A stretch of DNA of 64,000 bases, taken from the NCBI RefSeq assembly GCF_000150275.1, contig NW_002060943.1, positions 8,707,070-8,771,069 on the forward strand. Reading direction: 5' to 3'. Made by a program: the position numbers and the translations under genes. This DNA comes from Trichoplax adhaerens (Eukaryota > Placozoa > Uniplacotomia > Trichoplacea > Trichoplacidae). A model generated the notes under the pieces. The model was given only the letters and a program-made list of their open reading frames with translations, was not told the origin of the DNA and searched no databases. This document shows, piece by piece, positions 51,501 through 64,000 of this stretch (position 1 is the first letter of the stretch; every line of letters begins with the position of its first letter).

Positions 51501-52411
51501 ATCCTTTTAAACATGCTTAATTTATTTTGAATTATCATCTTACTGTAGGCTGCTATGTTAAACTGAAAATAATTTTACTGTACCGTCATGAATTCTCTAG
51601 TTGTAATCTCACTAACATGTGTCCTTTACAACGACGTGTTAACTTGCGTTAAATAGTCAAACTTATTTTGTGTCGTACATTATAAACAGGTACAAAAAGT
51701 CAAGTACTTGCACTACCGAAACAGCAACTTCAAATAGCGGCTACAAAGAAATTGATATCAATCACATGTATGGAGTGTTTGTTTTAGTTCTTTGTGCGAT
51801 TGGAATAAGTCTTATAGTCCTGTGCATCGAATGGATAATAGCCTTAAAGGGGGATATCGATCCATCAGATCCAACGGTACATGATTTTAAGCTGTTTTGC
51901 TAACTTTTAAGTTCTTTTACTTAATTCAATAAAACAAAGTCATAATTAATGTATAGTATATATATAATACAGCATTGTATCAAAAAAGAAAACGAATTTA
52001 TTTGGAATTTCGTAACTTAAACCAATAGATTTTCAAATAATTCATATTTTTATAGTCTGCTGCTATAGATAGCAATATACGGTTTACTCATTATATGTAT
52101 ACGTATACATACCTACGGAGGTCCAGTCTCATAATTTATAATTTAAGGAAAAATTAGACGATATCAGTAACTTTATAACAGAGAGCTACTTTTGATAGAG
52201 GAAATACTGGAACATATTGTAACCGATGTTATATATTTATTAAATTTTTTAGAAACCTCAAACATTTTCTGACGCCATGCGTCTACGATTTCGAAAATAC
52301 AAAATGGTATCTAAAATATATGGTGATATTGATGAAGTTACAGCAAATCCGGAAAAAATAAATGAGATTATTGCCTTAAGAAAAAGAGCTTCTTCTCAAA
52401 TACAGTGCTAA
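42309..52411 (+). CDS. Ionotropic glutamate receptor B (14 exons, ~934 aa)
   Basis: Tandem paralogue of receptor A. Exons: 42309-42426, 44041-44196, 44697-44963, 46287-46424, 46501-46625, 47174-47302, 48335-48490, 48911-49015, 49117-49248, 49851-50057, 50200-50749, 50877-51252, 51690-51876, 52253-52411. The sum is 2805 nt, in frame. Exons 2-10 and 12 have exactly the same lengths as in A. Order: signal peptide with long hydrophobic core, amino-terminal domain, S1 opening with Asp443 (DPPF; Glu in receptor A and in AMPA receptors), Arg526 in ISVSR, M1 about 566-585, pore LQQG with Gln649, M3 TYTANLAAF, S2 with GSS and Asp760 in FLWDAA, M4 about 846-870. The start could be either of two adjacent ATGs (42309 or 42312). 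Intron 1 (1.6 kb) contains a TA microsatellite; intron 3 contains a ~520-bp dispersed repeat. All coding introns are GT-AG. The C-terminus ends QC. Confidence 0.95.
42533..42567. repeat. (TA)n microsatellite
   Basis: About 15 uninterrupted TA units within intron 1 of receptor B, likely polymorphic. Confidence 0.9.
45300..45820 (+). repeat. Dispersed ~520-bp repeat, copy 2 (full length), in receptor B intron 3
   Basis: The left part (CACAAAACAGTTTTGCGACA, TCACAAGAACTTAGACGCCT, GATTTTATTC) matches copies near 54030 and 60050. The right part starting TAAGCAATTAATTGTAATCA (45729) and ending CATTTAATTCTTCACAGTAA...GTGACA matches 60481-60566 almost base for base. The two full copies have the same total length, so this is one transposed or duplicated unit. 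Confidence 0.7.
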
Positions 52412-55400
52412 ATGATGGTTAATATATATAAAACACCGATTCCCGTCGAAGCCTTGTTGTACTAGTATTCAGGCAGTCTCGGTATATGTATGTTCACTAT
52501 GCTTGTAGCCGCATCATAATATATTTTAAAGTAGTATCTCTAATGATGCCCTTCGTAATTTTAATTAATAATATTTTAAGCAAGTAAAACAACTAGTAAT
52601 GGCTTAGGTGTTACTGTTAGCTACGGATATATTTCTACTGCTGGTGCAGTTTCCGCATAATAGTTATCACTGCGCCATTTGTGGGTAAGTTTCTATAAAC
52701 AGCATATAAATAGAAGTAGATTAATTTCTTTTCCCGAGTATATTATAACGAGCATTATGTTGCTCTGTATCTAGAGTGTTATTTAATTTCGTGTTCTGAG
52801 CTTATAGAATTGCATAAAGCTATGTTCGCTAACGAACCATAGCCAATTTAGATACATTTAAGTAAATCCTTAAAAGCCAAATTTAACTAATTTCTGATTT
52901 ACGATCCTATCAAAGATCCTTAGATGGCATGATTGAAAATATTAATACATGTAAACAATAATTAATTTACAATTTGAGGAACTGATTTTGCTTTACAGTA
53001 AATTGTTTGGAACTAACGGATGACAAGATTTTTCTCTTAGTAATGTGCTAATTGTAAATGTGATAAAATAAAATACCAAGCTACTAGTAAGTGCTTAAAG
53101 TCCAAGACATAAGACTATCAGAACTGCTATTTTTCCAGCTAGAAAGTTCTTTATAACATTTAAGACATAAACTAGAAAATGCTTTCACCTTATAACATAA
53201 TTTAGGTGGACGCTTGAAGTTACTCATGTAGCCAGGCTTATGCCATGTTCCGTATTCAAGCGTATTGTCACAAACTCCCGTGTGACAAGATAACGTTGTG
53301 ATCGAATCTACGATCTCGCAATAATTCGTACGCCTTCGATTTCCGTTATACTTTTAACCTTAGGAACTACGAGCTAACTTCATATGAGTACATAATAGTA
53401 AATAGTTAGTAGTTGTTACGGAGCTATGCTCCGAAATATTAATTGCTATGTAAATTAAAATATCTCATTTAAATTGTTGTTTGCTCCGGTAGCTTATTCG
53501 ATAGTAATTCCACCCAATCGTTTAAATAGATTTTATCTACAAGCTTTTACACGCCTCTTAGAATACTACTAATCCAACTATAGATATAAATGACCTTTAA
53601 CATATCACAATTTAAATCGTACCGTCCACAATCTATATCTGGTTACATAATCTCCTCGGCTGACAATATCATTGTAGCCGCAAAGCATGCACTATTTTGG
53701 TACGGTGAGTTAGCATCGTGACACGTATTAACTAATTTTGCTTCGTCTGCGATCAAATAAATAGCTCATTTTTGAAAAATTTCAATGTCATATCATTGTC
53801 TACCTTCGAGTACTCAGAAAGAATCCATGCCTAATGGTAGAAATTTAAAGTAGTCATAATCTACTGTATATTTTAAGTATGGGATTTAGGATGGGTACGA
53901 GTAAGCGACAGTTTCTTGGCGCGTATGTCCATATTTTCATTAAAATTGCAATTTACAATGTTTATTGCGCTTGTCATCTAAGCTAATCATAACTTTACTT
54001 ATACTTATACAAGATAATGCAATGTATCTAATAAGTTGTTACAAAACAGCTTTGCAACAAGATAACGTAATGTGCGATCAACTAGTTATCAGGGAGCAAT
54101 ATCTACTCTTTCAGGATTACTTTTCCTAGACCAGTAGACCACAAAAAGACTTAGACGCTTCGTATCTTACCTTAAACACTAATCTTAAGAACTCCTTTTA
54201 TTACACGATATATCGCATTTATATACTCTTTTACAATAGCAAAGACATCCTAGTTAGTAATATTAACGTTAGAATCTGCTGATGAATGAAAAGCTAATTT
54301 TATCTACTGCTACCTAATGAAGGCAACAGTATTTACGAACATATACATCGAATGACTAATACAAAATTGTTGGATTACAGTATGTCCTATCACAGAACAT
54401 TTCTACGATAATCAACAATTTACCACAAGTAAATTACAATCACAGTGACTTGAATTATAAGAAGATTATTCTCGATTCCCTAATCAAACTACTAATTTCA
54501 GTAGGCTGTATTTATGTATAAATTACAATAAAAGCTAGTACTATATTTAAATTTCACATATCTAAATAAGAAACTCTTCAAATAAGGGTAAATCAATAAA
54601 ATTATCCTAACATAGATATTTCTACTATAATCTAGATATTATAGTGTATAACACCGTGATATAAGTTTTAGAAAAAAACTAGTACAAACTCACGTCGCTT
54701 TTCTGACGGTTTACGATAACGTACCCATTTGTTAATAATTAACAGATAGTATTACCATTCGACATTATACATATCCCGGTAATAGCCAGGCACTACTATA
54801 TTCACAGCTATGCTTGTAGAATACTACTTTTAAATAATGCACTCACGGATGAAATACTATGAAATGCTATATTAAGATTAGTTAATGGTCCAAAGCACAT
54901 TATGATAACTAATGTACGGTGATGGACATACCAAGTTAAGATTAGCAGGTACTGTAAGATATTGACAGTGCGGTAGAATGTCCTTAGTACTGTGGTCAAT
55001 TCTATACCAATCATCATAATGTGTCTAAGGGTCGCTGTCGTATGCAAGCAAAGCTTGCTCTGTCGATAACAACCGTTATAAGAAAATGTAACAATCAAAA
55101 TGGCTGTGTAGAAAACTCTATAAAGATTCTATGTTTATTCAATTTTCATCAGAGTATTACATGAAATCAAAATTTAAAGGCCCAGTGGCCATCCTGAGCG
55201 ATATAACGAATACTATTTTAAAATCAGTACTCTGCAGAAATGACTACCTTAAAGCTATTCGTTTTACATGAAGAAATCTTGAGGTTAAAAGTACTAAGAA
55301 TCTTATACTGACCTATTGAAATGAACCCATAATCACAGTCATCTAACAGTAGTATAAAAATCCCCGCGCTGCTCGTTTAAAGGCTAGGTGAGTGGGATTT

Positions 55401-57665
55401 GTAGTAGAAGTTAAACTTTAACTTCAGAGTGTATTTTAGATAGGATGGTCAATCTATCTGTGTATTGCTGCCCAACATTGGCTTAAGATTAAAATAATGA
55501 GATTGCACGAAAATAATTCTTAAGTTATGCATTTGATTGTAAGATTTTGCTAGCTTCTATCACATCATTAGAGGATTATATAGCACATATCGTAGCTTTT
55601 TACAATGATAAATATATAAGAACTTTTAGATATTAATACTGTAAACTGCGCTAATTAATTTAATACACTGAATTGAGCGTAACGCTTAGAATCAAAAGGA
55701 ATGGTTTACGGTAGATCAAGCGAATTTAGTTTGATCTTGTGATTAGTTGGCGAGATGTGATTGCATATGCTAAAATAATCGTGTAACAAATTGTACAATA
55801 ATGTCCATAAAGCTGTGGATAATTGAGTATCGATAGTTGCTAATATAGTTAGGCGCATCAAATTTTATGCAATAAAGTGAATTTTGCAAGAAACAATTAT
55901 AATGGTTCTTGCGTTAACATTTCGAAAACACAAAAATGGATGGAAGTTGTAGCTGTATATCCTATATCCTTATTGATCCTTTGTGAAAATTAGGCGTTGA
56001 TATACAATGTGAAATACGATATAATCTCGTATAAGTGATCGAAGGCTACTCCAATCTTAAAATACAAACCTGAACGTAATAGCAGTCAGACTGTTACAAT
56101 TCGGTACACTGAATAGTTTATCTAAGGTACAAATCCATCTAATTTGGATCTTACGCCTACTAAAACTGGTGCTAAAGTCTTATTTCGAAAGTAATTCTTT
56201 GAATATTATTGATATCTGAGATGTGTTGAGTTTAAACCTAAAGTTGATGGCTCCCGATTCATTGAGTGACGTGATATTTGGATAACGGACATTGGCTGTA
56301 GCATATACACTGCTTTACTCAAGCCGAATGCAACGACTAAATGCTTCTAGAAAGAGCTACTAGAATAATCTAAGTTATCATCCTATATACTGTGCTTTTC
56401 GCAGCTTTCCCAGCTACAATCAGCATAGCAATATTCTACCATATTTTACACAAATTCAGATTATCATTAGTAACAACTATTTACAGCCGACCATTATTAA
56501 TCCAATATGGAAGCTACTACTGCTTTTACGTAGACATTATTTCTATCAATTATAGTACGATAAACTAACCATATCCTAAAATATAATTACCCTACTATTT
56601 TTATTTCTAACATTAACGATAACTCAACACCCTACTGTATATAGTTATTTGTACTCTATAGAATCTTTCATTACAGTCTATGGTTATGAGCCGCTAAATA
56701 TGTCTTAAGATAAATGTAGAAAGTCACGCTACCGTATATCATACTAAACGTGACTAATAGTTTATAATCCCAATAATAAGTTACGTGACAAGTGAATAAC
56801 TGCAATTTGAAAGAACTAAACGGAGACAACGCTTTATTTTACTGGTTATACAAATATATATATATACCGCCAATACAGGTATCTTCGATACGCAATACTA
56901 TTGCATGATCATGAATTTGAAATTATTGATTACTTTATTTCAGTTCATTTGCATACTTTGTTAGTAACATTCTATTTCTATTATCCCTGGATCATTCTTT
57001 GTGATACAGTGATTTTCTTTATACAACAAGATTGAAAGGATATATAAAAATATTTGGAAAACTTTTATGATGATAATTATCATAAATCTACTGTGGACAC
57101 AAGAAATTAAAATAATTATTTATTAAAATTTGTTTGTCTGCTATTTCAGCCTTCTTTTATCCCGCCAACTGATTTTCAATAATTCTCTTTTTAATTTGTC
57201 ACTTCATAACTCTAAATAATTTTATGACCTTACCTCTTATTGTTAGACAATATCATTCATCAAAACTATTTCTTGTACTCTAAATTAATGAATCAAAATC
57301 ACGGCCGAAATCTAATTAAGATCACACATAATTTACGGTGATTTTTGCAATTTTTCTTATGCAATTATATCATTTTAATTATTCATAAGCAATTGTAGTA
57401 CTGTACAGCATATTGGGAGCTAAGACATTCATGATACAGCAGACGTTAATTGTTTATTTTCATTAAGAATTAATTGCTCGTGATGTACTTTGGATATATG
57501 CCAACTTAAGAATCGTTCCACTTAGTTAGTTCGTTAATATCACACAGAAAATATCATGTATTACTGCCATTGAAGTATAATAATTACCATCTACTTTTAC
57601 TTTATCATCATCGATTAATTTGATCGATATATTTCTTGGCCTCGTAACAAGGAAAAGAAGATAAA
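52412..57665. other. 5.3-kb intergenic spacer between receptors B and C
   Basis: No exon series was found. It contains a copy of the dispersed repeat near 54030-54230 and a short related block near 56060-56110 (ACCTGAACGTAATAGCAGTC, compare 60041 onward). Otherwise it is AT-rich with no recognisable feature. Confidence 0.5.
54030..54230 (+). repeat. Dispersed repeat family, copy 3 (partial)
   Basis: It shares the block order TTACAAAACAGCTTTGCAAC...GATAACGTAA...GACTTAGACGCTTCG...TCCTTTTATT with the copy at 45300. The right-hand terminal block seen at 45729 and 60481 was not found here, so the copy appears truncated or decayed. Confidence 0.6.
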
Positions 57666-60600
57666 ATGGTCAATACTCTAGTCCACCGTTTTATTATTTT
57701 CGTAATCTTGTCTAATCTTTACCATTCTCCTACCGTTCAAGCAGACATTCACATTCCATTAGGTAAGACAACAAGCTTGTTCTTGTTACAACTGATTCTT
57801 TCATCAGCGAAAATTTTGACCCTTTGTCGTTTGAAAATGATCCATGTTTGATTTATAAATGATATTACGATGGTAATAGATATAAAAAGCGATAATCGTA
57901 CTAAAAGACTGAAATTGGAAGTTCATTTCCGATCAAGCATTATTAGTTTATGGATAGATTTAATAATGTCGTGAAAGTATGCACTAGTTCTTTATAGTAA
58001 ATCGATCAATCAATTAATAGCTCAATTCAGTTTAAAACTGCCACTTCTATGATAAGCGCTATTCCGATTAATAGTAATTATACAGTTATATTTTCGCTCT
58101 CATTTCAATCTTCCAACTTATTACGCTTTCTGAATCTTTATGAGTCCATTAACCACGATAAATGAGACAATTAATAGTACGGAGTAGGCGATTCGTATGA
58201 AGCCTTACAAGCCCATAAAATGATGAAAATATTGGTAAAAATGAACGATCCTTTCAAAGTTCTGCTATTTACAGTTGTTAAAGAAAGAAAGTTTTGTAAA
58301 TATGCATGAGTAAGCCACAACTACCCCTTCATTTTATAGTACAAGATTACCGTAGGGTTACAAATTGGTTAAAATTCTTTACCAACTGGGTTAAAAACTA
58401 CTTTCAGTTCTACGTGAAATTTTATTAACCAGCAAAAGTTTTGGAAATATGGCTATTGGGAGTGAAATCGTTGTAATATCGAAGGCTTTGCTTTTTCTTG
58501 AATTTCTCGCATTTAAATCTAAATTTTATCATTATCATATGGCCATCATCAATCGTTTAATTGCCTCAATTTGTAGTACTTACTATCGAGGGAAGGAACT
58601 CTTGAAGTTTAGCTGTTCAATCGTACCACCTACCATCTGCATATATTTATCACCAGTTCCTCATACGTAGTTTTTCCTTTCCATTTATTGTATAGCAGTA
58701 TACTGCAAACTAGATTTTTATTTCTTCCACTTTCTCAGAGCAGCTTTATCACATATACTATGGAAATATTAATGCTGCTTATTACAATCATTTAATCAGT
58801 GATCTAGTTAATTTGTCAATCATTCTATCGATATATTTCTCCAACATTCTAGCAGTCGTATTTAAACAGAAAATTGTAGAAACTTAATATGAACATTTGG
58901 ATTATGATACTCATTAAAAACTGATTTTATCCGTTTTTTCTCGATTAAAATTATAAAGTATAGACTTAAATTTTAAGATAATTTTATTTATTGAGTTGCT
59001 GATTTCAGTAATTCTTCTGTATTAAATGTTTCAATTTGGTTGTAGTAACTATTCTTTAAAACCTGTATAAATTAGGGTAGCTCTTCAGTCATTTCATTTT
59101 TTTGGTAGACTTTTCATTTTATCGGTCTTGATCGAGTAAATTATCTAAACTTTAAATAGCAATGGCTGATCGACAATTATACAAGTTTTAACTTTATTTC
59201 CTATTCATTCTGATCTCTGACTCTCAGCTTGTTGATAATTCCGTCCGCTGGAGCGGTGTATCTCGATCTTTTATTTCATAGATAAAGTTATCATTCACCT
59301 AATCTACATCATCTACTACTTCCCATTACCTGTTTGCACATAATGCGTTAAATTTTACGAATAGATAAGTTTTATATCTTCTGATTAATTACCTTGATTT
59401 TTTAAGTTCTACTAACGGTAAAATTTTACTTTCCCCGGTCTAATATTGACATTAGATGATATCTTAAGTTTTCCGCTATTTTTAATATAGTTACGCTACT
59501 TTAACATAAATTAGAGTAGCTCCGACTGACAGAAGTAATAGCTTCTAATTTAATTCTATATTTATTTTATCACCTATTTCTCAATCTTGCTCACCGTTTG
59601 GTTGCACTTTCAATAACAAATTCTTGTAAATTATTGCTGTTCAAATTCAGATTCGTTTACACATAAAAATGATGATTTTCCAGCATTATTATATGCTTAG
59701 CTTCATTTTTCTAGAGCTTATTTTTAGTGACCATTTGGTAATTTAATCTCTGCAAAAATTCCGTGTTAGAATGTGTAAATAATATGTATTACCATATTAA
59801 CGCAGCATGTCTCTAAAGACATTATATTGTTTTACTATATTTAAATATCATATCATAACATATATCAATTTATTAATACTATTTTAATCGTTTGCATAGA
59901 TTAAAGTAAGTTAGTGGGCAGTGGCTGATGATGAAACAGTGAAGTACGGTATTCGCTCTTTCACCAAGTACTAGAACCAGAGCGGACAGCTTATATAATA
60001 TAGACTATGCCCAAATGTGCCTAAGATCATTAAACTACGAACCTAACGTAATAGTAGTGAGGTTATTACAATTATACGCCTATATACTATCTCACAATAA
60101 TTTAGACGCCTTTGCTTCTACGTTAAACAACTAGAGAAATCCAATTTTATTCTGCTATCTGCCGAGCTTAAACACTCTTTAGTAGCTAGCATGAATGAGT
60201 CACCATAAGATTATGAAAGTTAATTTATATTGGATAAATAAATTAATACAGAGATATTTATAATCGTAGATGTCCATCGAATGATTCTAGATAACTAGAC
60301 TATGGTATGTCTATTTACAGAATTATTTATGGTATGGCCTAAAATTGAGTATCTTCAGGGTATTAATCATAAGCGTCAAAAGACATAACAATATAATCAA
60401 TTAATATCAATTGCCATATAAGAACTCTTACTACAGTGCGACATAATTTACTGTAACAAATAATATCGTGGTTCTAACTGTAAGCCATTAATTGTTATCA
60501 CCATACATAAATGCTAATTCACTACATTTAGTCATTTAATTCTACACGATACTTCGTACCGTGACAATATCTAATATTAATAATAATTAATGCTTACATG

Positions 60601-63600
60601 TTCGTGTTTGTTTTGTTTAAGGCGCTATTATCGAAGAAGGAAATACAAAAGTTCGTCAAATACTCGAATTGGCTGTTGATCAGATCAATCGAAATCAAAC
60701 TCTTTTACCTAATGTTAACTTAACTATGCAATTTTATCACGCAAATATTTATCAACAGTACCGAAATTTGAAAAAAGGTAATATTCAAAAGAGTATCACT
60801 AAGAGGTCGTATATAGAGAGACATCTAGCCAGTAGAATAACTTTAGATGATATACTGTGCATTAGAAAGAGAGCTCAATTAATCGAAGCGGCGCAAAATT
60901 ACGCAAGCTTTGCGCTATTTCTTATTATGAAAGAAATATATTTTATATTTATTCACGAGATACAATTACTAAAATTTTACATATAATAATGTTCAGGTTG
61001 TCTAGCAGCTAACGATCAAGTTTGGACAATAATTGGACCGACAACATCGAGCGATGTCGAATGCGTGCAATATATGGCCACATCGGTATCCTTACCTCAA
61101 ATTGCGCCGGTTGCTTCTTACCCTGGTTTCGATAATCGACCTAGCCTGAAATATTTACTGCGTATGTCACCAAGTGATTATTGGCAAAGCAAAGTGCTGG
61201 CATCTATCTTTCAAAGTCTTAATTGGCCATATGCGGCACTACTAGCATCAAATACGGATTATGGTAAGCAACAGCTACTTGAAATATCGTAATTGCGTTT
61301 TGCAATATATTTGCTTGTGGCTAGATTGCTATATCAGCTATGGAAATTATATAATTAGTAATGCAGGATTTCATTATAGAAATATTCTTTCTTTCGTCAA
61401 TCCGGCTCTATAGCATTTCAAATAGATTTAAAAAAATAGATAAAAAAATTCCTGGCTTTATAATTTACAAAATAGTTACAATTATGATTAGAGAGAGGGG
61501 AACAGATATCTAAAACAACCAATAAAAAATCTTAAATACTAGCAGATCATCCCACGCTTTGTTGAGTAAACTACCGTAATGTCATCAGCGATAACCGACA
61601 CATATATCACATGCACATAAGAAAATTATCTTATCTAACATAGCATCTATCATTACTTTTAGGAATTAATTCTGTAGCCGAATTTCAAGTTATTGCTGCT
61701 CAGCGCGGGTGGAAAATTTTAGCATATGAAATTTTCAATGTACAGGAAACCAACGATGTAAACTTGATTCGAAAGCGCTTAAAAAAGATTCAAGACTCAG
61801 GTGAGACAAATGAATTTATTTACAAAGATTAACTCTTTACGCCGAGAATACATATAGAACGGGGAATTATTTCCAGTTTTAAATTTTACTATCCTCAATT
61901 TAAAGATAGAATCGCACAAATAATATTTGAATGAACAAATAGGATGGCAGTAGGAAATTTTGTTGACTGCAAGCTGTATTGTATAATACAGATTGCATTG
62001 GACATGATTTCGATCACAACTTTAATAGATGTGCCTGTCGCTAATCTTAATCACGGTTCATATCTAACTTCTGTCGACTTGGCATAGGAGTGCATATTAT
62101 CATCTTGATATGCTTATCATCTCAAGCTGATATTATAGTATCTCAAGCTCATAGAATGGGTCTAACATCTAAAGGATATCAGTGGCTATTCTACGATAAT
62201 ACTATTACGGAGGTACAGATCAAAAATTATAATTTACCATCACAAGTGGAGTAATATTTTCTAATTAAACTAAATATAAAATCGATTGCTAGGGACGATT
62301 GCATAGTAATCCGCCTCGTTATTTGGAAGGAGCCATTGGCATGATAAGTAATCCAAACCGCGATAATCCGGTATATCGAAAAATTGAATCTATTTGGAAG
62401 AAGGACCATACTAGTGACTTAGATGTTAGTTTCACCTAAGATCATTGCCTGGCAATTTTCATTCTTTACTGTTAACATTTTCCTATCTCTTGATCATAAC
62501 TGAATGTATTATTGATTACTCCTCCTTTTCTATAATCAGCCATTTTCATTAAGATACTATGATGCCGTCCTAGCCTTTGCCTACGGACTACAAAAGCTAC
62601 TACCTAACATAAGCAGTATAGCGCCAACAATGATGTCATGCGACAAAATAATTCCTTGGGCAAATGGAAATCTATTAATGCATAGTATCAAAACGGTATT
62701 GAAGCAAATGTTCATCATTGATCGATGATGTAGTATTAAGTTCAACAGTGATATCACAGGCTAATAGTTTTGACACAAATGGTTGTGATATAAATCGTAA
62801 ATATTACAAGATACAGTTCTGTACATACAAAGAATTAGAATGTGAATTATTAACCAATAAAAAATATTGCAATTTATAAAAGTATTCTATTACAGTGACT
62901 TAACCGTTGATATAGATATATACGATATGATAAATTTTTAATGAAAACTTATAGGTGGTAACTTTCTTGCATATATACGCAAATATCTTGTTACACAGTC
63001 TGTAGGAGCGGGAGTAACGGGTCCGATACAATTTGGTATAAATGGTTCTCCAATCAATCCATCATTTCAAATTGTCAATTTAATCAATCAAACCTGGAAA
63101 ACTGTATATGAGAATGAATGATTAATTTATTATATGAATAATATTTAAACATGAACACCGCGATTTACTAATTTAGCGATCAATTGCAGATTGGTAAATG
63201 GTCAAAAGATTCTGGTGCAAGTATCGATATCAATAAAATTGTGTATATGGGTCACAATTTAGATCCGACGATTCTCAGTACAGGGTTAAAAGGAGTCAAT
63301 TTATCCATAGTTACTACTATTGTAAGTAATAACTTTTCAATATCAATGGAAATGATGCGATATAATGAAAATATAGAATCTCCACAATATCTCTATAGCA
63401 CCTTTTACTAGCATATTCAGAAGTTAATGCTACTTTATAGGCATAGCCATAGACTACTAGAAAAAAATTTTTTAGTAGTCCATGGTAGAACGATACGGGC
63501 AGAGCCAACTGATTTTTGCTTTGATCTATATCATAATTTCAAAAAAATCATTTAAGTTGTCATCAATCCAATGGTATAAACCTTAACTTACACTTCTTTT

Positions 63601-64000
63601 CGCGTCATTAAAATACTTAAACAGGATCCTCCTTTTATGAACTTGATAAATTCGTCCGAGTTATATGGAAACAATAGATTTGAAGGAATAGTAAAAGATT
63701 TATTGGTAGAATTAAGTAAAATGCTGCAGTTTACATATAAATTGTCTCTTACTGAAGACAGAAATTATGGTAGTGTCAATGAAACTACAAATCAATGGAC
63801 TGGAATGGTTAAAAAGATAATTGACCAGGTCTGTATTTCAGATAATCTAATATTAAGATATTGAAGTAGCTTAAAGATGATTACAAGCCTAGGTTATATG
63901 AATCTCACTTAAATTCACATGTATTAACTCTACAAAATCGTTCTCTTAATTCAATCTGTATTCGTTTCATTATAGAAAGCTGATATTGCTGCTGGCGCAT
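57666..64000 (+). CDS. Ionotropic glutamate receptor C, 5' part, runs off the window (first ~512 aa seen)
   Basis: Third tandem receptor, truncated by the window edge rather than by mutation. Exons: 57666-57762, 60622-60777, 60997-61263, 61663-61800, 62088-62212, 62293-62424, 62540-62695, 62999-63103, 63190-63321, 63625-63828, 63976-64000 (continues). Exons 2-5 and 7-9 match A and B exactly in length; exon 6 is 3 nt longer and exon 10 is 3 nt shorter than in A and B. Visible parts are a signal peptide, the amino-terminal domain with conserved TSSDVE, RYYDAV and INQTW segments, S1 opening with Asp (DPPF), NYG, and KADIAAGA at the edge. The pore, S2 and M4 lie beyond the window, so channel function cannot be judged. 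Intron 1 is 2.9 kb and carries a dispersed repeat close to exon 2. Confidence 0.94.
60050..60566 (+). repeat. Dispersed ~520-bp repeat, copy 4 (full length), in receptor C intron 1
   Basis: The left part has TTTAGACGCCTTTGCTTCTA and CTGCCGAGCTTAAAC; the right part (60481-60566) matches 45729-45815 with few changes. It ends only 56 bases before the acceptor of exon 2, so its edge may supply intronic splicing signals. Confidence 0.7.

Noticed and set aside
1-64000. tRNA, rRNA or other structured RNA genes
   Set aside because: I scanned by eye for GGTTCGA-type B boxes and cloverleaf arms and found no candidate that holds together. A covariance-model search would be needed to rule out small RNAs.

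Overview
This window looks like nuclear DNA of an early-branching animal. It is AT-rich, its genes are built from many short exons separated by small GT-AG introns (two introns are GC-AG), and the proteins are metazoan: the centralspindlin kinesin MKLP1/KIF23, the double-stranded-RNA-associated factor ILF2/NF45, and animal-type ionotropic glutamate receptors (iGluRs). A placozoan (Trichoplax-like) genome fits best. That assignment is inference from gene content and compactness, not from a sequence match. I rebuilt every gene model by hand from splice sites, reading-phase continuity and similarity to remembered family members.

Layout. 1-2268: no gene recognised. 2269-8361 (minus): a 29-exon KIF23-like kinesin of about 711 aa. 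8362-11005: intergenic DNA between two divergent kinesins, with a four-copy minisatellite and a 616-bp element bounded by perfect 19-bp inverted repeats and rich in TACAGTAC motifs. 11006-18195 (plus): a complete 31-exon KIF23/MKLP1 of about 843 aa. 18790-19700: a higher-order satellite of alternating ~132- and ~105-bp subunits. 20059-24615 (plus): ILF2/NF45, 16 exons, about 345 aa. 27204-36057, 42309-52411 and 57666 to beyond the right edge (plus): three tandem iGluR paralogues with almost identical exon lengths. The first two are complete (about 931 and 934 aa); the third is cut off at the start of its eleventh exon. Large spacers separate the receptors, and a ~520-bp dispersed repeat recurs in and around them.

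How the genes relate. The two kinesins are a head-to-head duplicate pair. The plus-strand copy keeps the full MKLP1 tail, including the ARF6-binding-type module. The minus-strand copy has lost exactly that module but keeps the motor, neck, coiled coil and basic phospho-site tail, which suggests division of labour in cytokinesis. The receptors form a local expansion by tandem duplication. All three keep the core iGluR architecture as far as it is visible, but their ligand pockets differ at several positions from the AMPA/kainate consensus. ILF2 is unrelated in function and is simply a neighbour.
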